From an uncultured Legionella sp. (GTDB lineage: Bacteria > Pseudomonadota > Gammaproteobacteria > Legionellales > Legionellaceae), in the NCBI RefSeq assembly GCF_937871865.1, contig NZ_CALMPD010000299.1, positions 1 through 44,157 on the forward strand: DNA of 44,157 nucleotides, written 5' to 3'. Numbering within the stretch: the first letter of the stretch is position 1; the number at the start of each line of letters is the position of its first letter. The position numbers were made by a program, and so were the translations under genes. Shown in pieces: positions 37,107-44,157 of this stretch. The notes beneath the pieces were generated by a model. It saw nothing but the letters and a program-made list of their open reading frames with translations. It was not told the DNA's origin and did no database searches.

Positions 37107-40100
37107 TTAATGATTCAGAGAGGGATTTATAAAGTCTTCTTTTTCCAGATAATTAAAATAAATATCCAGGAGTTTTTTATCTAATGGGGGCATTATTTGT
37201 CCGGCCTCATTAAATGCATTATTTGTATTATAGCTGTTGGCGCGAGAAATGGTGGCCAATCCTTTCATCCAATCATCATTCTGGTTGTTAACGTATAATG
37301 AATAAAGGCTATACAGGGCATTGTCCTCTTTGATAAATCGAATATGTTCTTGCTTCCATTGTTCGGGATCAATTAATGATACCGAGTAACCTCGTTGATT
37401 GATATAGTGAATTAACTGCCTCCAGGAAATTTTGTTTGGATTAATTAGATTAAAGACACTGTTGGTCTGTTTTTCCTGAAGGGCTGTTTCTACAATGACG
37501 TTACTGAGAGTATCTACAGGTAACATATCCAGCATGAAATCCCAATCAGGAGCGACTTGAAGTTGAATGCATCCTTTGAGCAACATGAACAAGTGATTGC
37601 TTTGCGCGTTAAATGCCCCTGTTTTACTATGACCGACAATCCACCCTGGGCGGTAAATATTAATCCATAAGCCTCGATGTGCTGCTTCGGAAAGAAGCTG
37701 CTCTGCTACCCATTTGGTTTGACTGTACCCATCTTGGGGTGGGGTGATGGCATTGTCAGCTTTCATAAAATCTTCCAAGATGCATTGTGACTCATCGAGA
37801 AAATGACTTGCAGCTGATAACGTAGAAATAAAATGGATGGGTTTGACTTTGTTTTGCATGGCAAAAGCGATGAGGTCAAGAGTGCTTCGTACATTAGTTG
37901 CGCGCAGCTGCTCATAGGGGTACAGATGATTTACTGCAGCGCCATTATGAACAATGACATCAATCGATTCAGACAGTTGTGACAGATGAGTAGGAGAGAG
38001 ACCTAAATGAGGACTTGCTAAATCTCCTACCAAGGGAATAATTCGTTCGTTACAGTGTAAATCAAAATGATATTTGGCCATGGTTGCATTGAGTTTCTCT
38101 ACAGCTTCGTGTTCATTTTGGGCTCGAATCAAGCAATAGATGGTTGCTTTAGAGTTGTGATACAAACTGTGCAGTAGGTGGGCGCCAAGAAAACCAGATG
38201 CTCCCGTCAGTAACACATTATTTGTTGTATAAGCTCGTGAAATAGACGCAGATATGGATAATTCTTTGGGTAAAAATCTATCATATAGCATGTTTTGATT
38301 GGTGGTACTGCGTGTCGATGTATCTCCGTTAATCAATTGATTTAAGTGTCTGATGGTTGGATTTTCAAGGAATTCAGGCAGAGAAAAATCGGTGTGATAC
38401 AGTTCTTTAGCTTTTAATAACAATTGAGTCAGCAATAAGGAATGGCCGCCTAAATCAAAAAAATTATCTTCTACACCAATCCTTGCAATGCCCAGTAACG
38501 AGCTCCAAAGATCCACTAATGTGTGCTCTATAGGGGTTACAGGCGCACAATAAGTGTTCCCCAAAGACGTTTTGGTGATATCCGGTGCTGGTAATTTTTT
38601 ATAATTGACTTTGCCATTAGGTGTTAAAGGCAGCTTATCCAGACGAACGAAGAAGTTTGGAATCATGTATACGGGGAGTTCATTTTTTAAGAAGGTACGA
38701 ATTTCCTCATCGTTAACTTCCTCAGTACATACAATAAATGCAACCAAAATTTTAGTTCGATTGGTACATTCTTGGGCAATGACGGCACATTGGCTGATGG
38801 CATGATGATGTATTAAATGAGCCTGTATCGCCTCAAGTTCTACTCGAAAGCCTCTTATTTTAATTTGATTGTCTTGGCGTCCTAAATAGTCAATGGCCCC
38901 ATTGGGCAGCCAACGAACATTGTCCCCTGTTTTGTAAAGAATAGAAACAGTACTGGTCTGAAAAGGGTTTTGAATGAATTTTTGTGATGTTAATTCCGGT
39001 CGATTTAAATAGCCGTGAGCTAATCCATCACCACCGATATAAAGCTCGCCAATAGCACCTACCGGAGTAGGTTGCAGTTGTTCATCAAGGACATACACAA
39101 AGGTGTTAGCAATGGGTGTTCCAATGGGGATGGTTTCATGTGATGAATCCTGTTTGGTGATGGGATAGGTTGTAGTAAACGTGGTGCTTTCTGTAGGGCC
39201 ATATCCATTTAAAACATATTCAGGAGCGCCTTGTTCACACTGAATCACACTCATAATACGCTCTTTATTCAGCACATCACCTCCTACAAGAAGGTAGGTG
39301 AGATGACGGAACATGGCGACGTTCTGAGCTGCAAGTTGATTAAATAAAGCGGAAGTGAGCCACAATACAGTAATGCGTTTTCTTTCTAAAAAAGGGGCAA
39401 ACTTGCAGGGATCGAGCAAGACCGCATGAGGTACAGCAACAAGTTCCGCACCATTTAAAAGAGCCCCCCAAATTTCAAACGTTGCTGCATCAAAGCTAAT
39501 ACTGGCAGCTTGTGCCACCTTATCGTGTTCCTTAAGTTCAATGTAATTGGTGTTTTTTACCAGGCGAGTGACGCCTTGGTGGGGAATCATCACGCCCTTC
39601 GGTTTGCCTGTGGTGCCGGATGTGTAAATAATATGTGCAATGCTTGAGGGGAGTATGTTTACATGGTCCAAATTTATTGATGATTGTTTTTCCATAAATA
39701 AGGCCAGTTCATCAAAAAGGACAATAGGAATATCCAGTTCAGTACAGTCGTCCTCAATACGTTGGCTAAGGTGATGAGATGCCAATAACAGATTGGGTTT
39801 ACTATCATGCAATATGGAATAAATATGCTGTTTGGGATAGCTTGCATCGATTGGAATGTATGCTGCCCCTGCTTTTAAGATAGCTAATAAACCAATAATT
39901 AAGTGAAGTTCCTGAGTAGTACATATGGCTGCATAAGTATGGGGCATGACGCCGTGGCTTTGCAGACAGCGTGCTAATTGATTGGCTTGATGATTCAGTG
40001 ACTCATAGGTTAGTGATTTTTTTCCATACACCACCGCAGTGTGATTTGGGGTGGCTTGAGCCTGCGCTTCAAATACCTGGACTATTGTTTTATCTCGAGG

Positions 40101-41840
40101 ATACGCAAAGGGCTTGGGTATTCCCATATTCAGCATGCGGTGACGTTCGCTCTCGTCCATCAGCGACAGTGTATCAATGGGATGATAAAGCGTCATCTTT
40201 AAATTGTGCATCAGGTAGTTTAGGTGCTGTGTTGCATTTTTTATCACCGAAGTAAGTGGCGCTTCTGGGGACATCAACGATTCTTTAATCCGCCAGGTGA
40301 TGGTGTTTGTATCTGATGCAATTGTAATAAGCACCGAAGCACTAGAGGAGCTTTGTGTTGAAGCGCATTGCTCGTCTGTGCCTACATAAAGGGCTAAAGA
40401 GTATTGATGTTCCGCTTGAGCAAGTTCAGGGTAACGATAATAGACATCGCGTAAAAAAGGTCCTCTTTTTTTGTATGATGTTCGCATCAGATGAATCTGT
40501 TGGATGGTTTGCTCATAAGTATAAGAGTTATCAATCGGTAATGAACAGGGGACGAATGGTGCGAAAAATTCTGTGAGCTCATCAGGTAACTCGCATGTGT
40601 GTGGTTCACGTAACCAAATACTGCATTGTTCCTTATTTCCCAACCGATACAGATAAATAAACAAGGTCGCTATAAGCACATCCGCGGCCTCAACATTTTC
40701 TGGTAATTTCGGCCATTGTGATATCAGTGTGTTATTGACAGCGAGCTGCGAAATGGGAATTAAGGTATCATGAGTGCATTGCTCGTTATTTTGTGGTTGA
40801 AATGGTAAGTGTGCTGGTTGAAACGTTCTTAATTCCTGTACCCAGTAAAGCTCTGCGGGTGCGTATTGTTCACTAAAATAATGAAATTGATTGTGTTGAT
40901 GTGGGGTAGGGGAGGAGAAATGAGCCCCTTTTTTGAGCTGATGCTGCGCGGCTACATTTGAAAGTGTGCAAGGCGTTCCATCAAGCAGCATTACTTGTTC
41001 TAAACTGATGAGCTGTGTCTTGGTGCAAATATGCCAGGCATGAGGATGCAATGCTACTACTGTCCCTGGACGCTCTTCTGATATCCTGTCAAGCAAATGC
41101 ATCCGTGCAACAAGATACATGGTGTTGCCAATTTGAATTTTTGGTGTGGCCAGGCGATTATGATGATAGTGGCCTAAATCCAATGCATGTACTATCCTCA
41201 TGATGTCGCACGCTGGTTGTTCCCAACTCAGCCATCCGTTACCTGGTGGCTTTTGCCTGAAACTGTAATAACTGCTTTGTGAGATGTTCTGGGGGATTGG
41301 AGTAATGGATGCGTATTTCAGCTCATCAATCAGTTCGTTAAATAAAGACAGTGAATGAGCGTAGCATTTTAAACTTAAGCTCAATGCTGTTTCCTGTGCA
41401 TCTATAGCAAAGTGGATTTGTTTGAGTATGTCTCCGCCATCAATCTGTTCATTCATTACATGCCAGGTGACGCCATGTTCTGATTCATTGTTTAAAATAG
41501 CCCATGACAGTGCATGAACACCGGCGTATCGGGGCAGTGGTGCGTTATGAAAGTTAATGGCTAGGTGGCGTGCACGCTCAATGAGTGTTTTGGGTATAAT
41601 GGTGCTATTGATAATACTAAATAAATAATCAAAATCGGTTGCAAGTAACGATTCAGTTGCCTCATGTAAACAAGTGTAGTGCTTGATATTGTGCGATTCA
41701 GCCATTTTTTGAGCGGCATCAAGTGCTGAAATGATTCCTAAAATGCGACACTCTTTTTTCAAAAGAATTTCCGCACACTGGATCAGTAAATGATCATCGC
41801 CTATGAGATAACAGGAAAAGTTCTGCATTTTGGGTTCCAT
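37107..41840 (-). CDS. Single-module NRPS: formyltransferase - condensation remnant - adenylation(Val) - carrier - reductase
   Basis: A 1577-residue synthetase. Residues ~8-310 are a methionyl-tRNA-formyltransferase-like domain with the catalytic triad N96, H98 and D134. Residues ~325-560 resemble the C-terminal half of a condensation domain, without HHxxxDG. The adenylation domain (~585-1085) has YTSGTTGKPKGV and YGPTES, and its ten specificity positions read D784 A785 F788 W827 L851 G853 G879 T887 F888 K1077, the valine code. The carrier has S1134 (DLGGHSLL). The thioester-reductase domain (~1205-1470) has LLTGASGFLGA and Y1372/K1376. Predicted product: N-formyl-valinal or valinol. No other biosynthetic gene is adjacent; the ArcB-like kinase follows by 36 nt. 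Starts at residues 1 and 5 are both possible. Confidence 0.88.
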   Translation of the reverse strand: MEPKMQNFSCYLIGDDHLLIQCAEILLKKECRILGIISALDAAQKMAESHNIKHYTCLHEATESLLATDFDYLFSIINSTIIPKTLIERARHLAINFHNAPLPRYAGVHALSWAILNNESEHGVTWHVMNEQIDGGDILKQIHFAIDAQETALSLSLKCYAHSLSLFNELIDELKYASITPIPQNISQSSYYSFRQKPPGNGWLSWEQPACDIMRIVHALDLGHYHHNRLATPKIQIGNTMYLVARMHLLDRISEERPGTVVALHPHAWHICTKTQLISLEQVMLLDGTPCTLSNVAAQHQLKKGAHFSSPTPHQHNQFHYFSEQYAPAELYWVQELRTFQPAHLPFQPQNNEQCTHDTLIPISQLAVNNTLISQWPKLPENVEAADVLIATLFIYLYRLGNKEQCSIWLREPHTCELPDELTEFFAPFVPCSLPIDNSYTYEQTIQQIHLMRTSYKKRGPFLRDVYYRYPELAQAEHQYSLALYVGTDEQCASTQSSSSASVLITIASDTNTITWRIKESLMSPEAPLTSVIKNATQHLNYLMHNLKMTLYHPIDTLSLMDESERHRMLNMGIPKPFAYPRDKTIVQVFEAQAQATPNHTAVVYGKKSLTYESLNHQANQLARCLQSHGVMPHTYAAICTTQELHLIIGLLAILKAGAAYIPIDASYPKQHIYSILHDSKPNLLLASHHLSQRIEDDCTELDIPIVLFDELALFMEKQSSINLDHVNILPSSIAHIIYTSGTTGKPKGVMIPHQGVTRLVKNTNYIELKEHDKVAQAASISFDAATFEIWGALLNGAELVAVPHAVLLDPCKFAPFLERKRITVLWLTSALFNQLAAQNVAMFRHLTYLLVGGDVLNKERIMSVIQCEQGAPEYVLNGYGPTESTTFTTTYPITKQDSSHETIPIGTPIANTFVYVLDEQLQPTPVGAIGELYIGGDGLAHGYLNRPELTSQKFIQNPFQTSTVSILYKTGDNVRWLPNGAIDYLGRQDNQIKIRGFRVELEAIQAHLIHHHAISQCAVIAQECTNRTKILVAFIVCTEEVNDEEIRTFLKNELPVYMIPNFFVRLDKLPLTPNGKVNYKKLPAPDITKTSLGNTYCAPVTPIEHTLVDLWSSLLGIARIGVEDNFFDLGGHSLLLTQLLLKAKELYHTDFSLPEFLENPTIRHLNQLINGDTSTRSTTNQNMLYDRFLPKELSISASISRAYTTNNVLLTGASGFLGAHLLHSLYHNSKATIYCLIRAQNEHEAVEKLNATMAKYHFDLHCNERIIPLVGDLASPHLGLSPTHLSQLSESIDVIVHNGAAVNHLYPYEQLRATNVRSTLDLIAFAMQNKVKPIHFISTLSAASHFLDESQCILEDFMKADNAITPPQDGYSQTKWVAEQLLSEAAHRGLWINIYRPGWIVGHSKTGAFNAQSNHLFMLLKGCIQLQVAPDWDFMLDMLPVDTLSNVIVETALQEKQTNSVFNLINPNKISWRQLIHYINQRGYSVSLIDPEQWKQEHIRFIKEDNALYSLYSLYVNNQNDDWMKGLATISRANSYNTNNAFNEAGQIMPPLDKKLLDIYFNYLEKEDFINPSLNH

Positions 41841-42183
41841 TGTTTACTACGGTCTTGTGCCTTGCAGCATCTATTGTACCATAGTTTCCTTTTGGATAAA
41901 TATAGTTCATTTTATAGGAAATTTACATCACCTCTTTTACGTTAAGATGATTCCAAAGCAGCTAAACCAAGTATTACTGCACTTTGCTGCGTGACTGTTA
42001 ATCGCGAAGAAATATAAAAAGAAGCAAAAACAATTAAAGAGAGGTCCTGTTGCAGGGGACGGCAAGCAACGTCTATCACGTAGATACAGACGAAGAACTG
42101 GTGAGTGTTTTTAAATTAATAGATCCCGCGCATAGGGCGCGGGACGTAGATTTGGCATGAAGAACTAGCCAGTTTCAACGCTA
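41841..42183. other. 343-nt intergenic stretch with two hairpins
   Basis: Lies between the proS stop and the NRPS start, both on the minus strand, and should hold the NRPS promoter. No coding frame is credible. CCCGCGC-atagg-GCGCGGG (42125-42143) near the proS end is a strong stem without an obvious T tract. A second imperfect stem spans CGTCT..AGACG at about 42069-42091. A small RNA is possible but unsupported. Confidence 0.4.
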
Positions 42184-43887
42184 TTACGTCAGCGACTGTT
42201 TAATGAATTCCACTACGCTATTGATGCTTAGCTGTTGTGATTCACTGGCTGATCTTGCTTTATATTCCACACAACTTTGTTCCAGATTTCTATCGCTGAC
42301 CACCAAACGATGAGGAATACCAATTAAATCATTGTCCGCAAAAAGCACGCCTGGTCTTTCGTTTCTATCATCAAGCAACACATCTATGCCTAAAGCGGCA
42401 AATTGTTGGTATAAACTTTCTGCCTGCTCTTTAACCTGTTGCGATCTATGTCCATTGATAGGAACTATCACCAGTTGAAACGGCGCAATCGCTTGGGGCC
42501 AGATGATGCCGTACTCATCATGATGTTGCTCTATGGCTGCGGCAACAACGCGGCTAATTCCTAAACCATAACATCCCATTAACATGGTCTGTAGTTGACC
42601 TTGTTCGTTAATGACGGAAGCATTCATGGCTTTTGCGTATTTATCGCCCAGCTGGAATACATGACCAACCTCTATACCACGGCAAGAACGAAGAGTACCT
42701 TTTCCATCAGGGCTGATGTCCCCATCTTTTACATTACGTAAATCAAAGGCTTCATCATAACGAGCATCTCTATCCCAGGCAGCATTGATGTAGTGCTTGT
42801 CTGATTGATTGGCCCCACAAATGAAAGAAGGCATTGCTAATGCATGATGGTCTACTATTATCGGAATGTTCAGGCTAACTGGTCCTAACGAACCTACAGG
42901 AGCGTTCAACGCTTTTAAAATAGCTTCCTCATCAATCATGATTAATGGCGAATGAATCAGAGGATGTTTTATTGCTTTTACTTCATTGAGCTCATCGTCT
43001 CCTTTTAGTACCAATGCGACCATTGGGTGTTCTATGCCTTGAACAATCAAGGTTTTGATGGTTTGATTGCTTTCAACATTCAAGAACTGTGCTACTTCCG
43101 CAATGGTTTTTTTATTGGGGGTATCAACAAGCTGAATGGGTTCGTCAGTACTTGTAGTCTTGGCTGGTTTTAGACTGGTTGCCTGTTCAACATTGGCAGC
43201 ATAATCACTCATATCGCTATAAAAAATCAAATCTTCGCCTGAATCGGCCAGTACCTGGAATTCATGGGACGCTGAACCGCCAATTGCGCCAGTGTCTGCT
43301 TCAACAGCTCGGTATTTTAATCCCATGCGATCAAATATCCGACTATAAGCCTGATACATGTCATTGTAGGTCGACTGCAAACTCTCCTGACTTACGTGAA
43401 AAGAGTAGGCATCTTTCATTATAAATTCACGTGCTCTCATCACCCCGAAACGAGGTCTTATTTCATCACGGAATTTGGTTTGGATCTGATAAAAATTAGC
43501 GGGCAATTGTTTATACGATTGCAGCTCGTTACGCATAATATCGGTGATGACTTCTTCATGGGTAGGTCCGAAACAATATTCTCTTTCATTGCTGTCACTC
43601 ATTGTCAGTAATTGTCCGCCAAAAGTTTCCCAACGCCCTGTTTCTTGCCATAATTCAGCAGGTTGTACAGCCGGCATAAGCACTTCCATCGCAAGAGAGC
43701 GATTCATTTCTTCGCGAACAATCTGTTCTACTTTGCGCAGTACTCTAAGTCCAAGAGGCATCCAGGTATAAAGTCCTGAGCCCAGTTTACGAATCATACC
43801 TGCTCTTAGCATTAATTGATGAGAAGTGATTTCAGCGTCGCTGGGTGTTTCTTTTTTGGTCGCTAAAAACCATTGGGATGCACGCAT
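42184..43887 (-). CDS. proS: Prolyl-tRNA synthetase
   Basis: Class II aminoacyl-tRNA synthetase charging tRNA-Pro; 567 residues (E. coli 572). It begins [20 protein letters not shown]. Motif 1 ([17 protein letters not shown]), motif 2 ([25 protein letters not shown]) and motif 3 ([17 protein letters not shown]) are all present. The YbaK-like editing insertion lies at ~245-385 (ATSLKPAK to [13 protein letters not shown]), and the anticodon-binding domain forms the last 95 residues. This is the bacterial long form. It is divergent from the LysR-type fragment. Confidence 0.97.
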   Translation of the reverse strand: MRASQWFLATKKETPSDAEITSHQLMLRAGMIRKLGSGLYTWMPLGLRVLRKVEQIVREEMNRSLAMEVLMPAVQPAELWQETGRWETFGGQLLTMSDSNEREYCFGPTHEEVITDIMRNELQSYKQLPANFYQIQTKFRDEIRPRFGVMRAREFIMKDAYSFHVSQESLQSTYNDMYQAYSRIFDRMGLKYRAVEADTGAIGGSASHEFQVLADSGEDLIFYSDMSDYAANVEQATSLKPAKTTSTDEPIQLVDTPNKKTIAEVAQFLNVESNQTIKTLIVQGIEHPMVALVLKGDDELNEVKAIKHPLIHSPLIMIDEEAILKALNAPVGSLGPVSLNIPIIVDHHALAMPSFICGANQSDKHYINAAWDRDARYDEAFDLRNVKDGDISPDGKGTLRSCRGIEVGHVFQLGDKYAKAMNASVINEQGQLQTMLMGCYGLGISRVVAAAIEQHHDEYGIIWPQAIAPFQLVIVPINGHRSQQVKEQAESLYQQFAALGIDVLLDDRNERPGVLFADNDLIGIPHRLVVSDRNLEQSCVEYKARSASESQQLSINSVVEFIKQSLT

Positions 43888-43974
43888 TTCTGCTCCTGGA
43901 GTAGTCTAAGTTCTATATGGTGCGCTATTATATACTTATCATGAGATAATTGGCGATATGTTTAGGAATACAAC

Positions 43975-44124
43975 ATGAATACCCTGGGCTTAATTCAGAC
44001 ATTTTGTAAGGTAGCTCAATGTGCCAATTTTAGTGCTGCCGCAAAAGCGTTGGATGTGTCAGCTGCTGCTGTAAGTAAACAAATCAGTTTATTAGAGGAA
44101 ACCCCAGGGGCTTTTCATGACTAG
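43975..44124 (+). pseudogene. LysR-type regulator, truncated after the helix-turn-helix
   Basis: The ATG at 43975 opens a LysR-type DNA-binding domain: LIQTFCKVAQCANFSAAAKALDVSAAAVSKQISLLEE. The normal continuation (LGxxLFxRxxR) is missing; after LEE the frame reads seven unrelated residues and stops at 44124, 49 codons in all. The following sequence holds a short palindrome, TGACTA-gaaat-TAGTCA at 44118-44134, so foreign DNA, probably an insertion-element end, may begin at about 44101. The promoter region is shared with proS (43888-43974). Confidence 0.65.
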
Positions 44125-44157
44125 AAATTAGTCACATAAACAGTATAATCCTGCATT

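Overview
The window looks like chromosomal DNA from a Legionella species, probably not L. pneumophila itself. The groES-groEL (htpA-htpB) pair closely resembles Legionella proteins as I remember them but differs at scattered residues, base composition is AT-rich, and one very large coiled-coil protein with an acidic tail resembles the SdhA/SidH family of Dot/Icm type IV effectors. Housekeeping genes of a gammaproteobacterium (glnE, rimO, dsbD, groESL, parE, proS) alternate with accessory genes. No database search was possible; assignments rest on motifs, length and context.

Layout. 1-5350: a TolC-like outer-membrane protein (+) converges on a four-gene minus-strand operon of cyclic-nucleotide-binding-domain protein, HlyD-type adaptor, ABC ATPase and ABC-2 permease. 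5649-6410: a periplasmic amino-acid-type binding protein. 6585-8880: an IS91-family element sits between what look like the two halves of one acidic-tailed gene. 9089-13390: glnE (+), a large palindromic repeat, then rimO (-). 13598-16228: a second adaptor-ATPase-permease exporter, related in plan to the first, with an adaptor lacking the coiled-coil hairpin. 16352-18887: a strong palindromic terminator, a 5'-truncated reprolysin-like metalloprotease (-), and, head-to-head with it, a 440-residue beta-solenoid protein made of ~24-residue repeats. 19290-23800: dsbD (-), groESL behind a textbook sigma-32 promoter, and a Dps-like ferritin. 24039-30271: a fused membrane/spermidine-synthase-like protein, parE (-), and a double-ATPase oligopeptide-type ABC protein. 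30370-34629: the SdhA-like effector candidate. 34722-43887 (all minus): an ArcB-like PAS-PAS-HisKA-HATPase-REC-HPt kinase, a single-module nonribosomal peptide synthetase, and proS. The window ends in a LysR-type gene that breaks off after its helix-turn-helix.

Most notable: (1) a one-protein NRPS with order formyltransferase, condensation remnant, adenylation, carrier, reductase, whose specificity residues read as the valine code, implying an N-formyl-valine-derived aldehyde or alcohol; (2) a stretch of the effector candidate that looks like a degenerate, ATPase-dead SecA-type motor; (3) an effector-like gene split by IS91; (4) two related tripartite exporters in one window, one with a cNMP-domain protein in its operon; (5) the rearranged metalloprotease/beta-solenoid junction.
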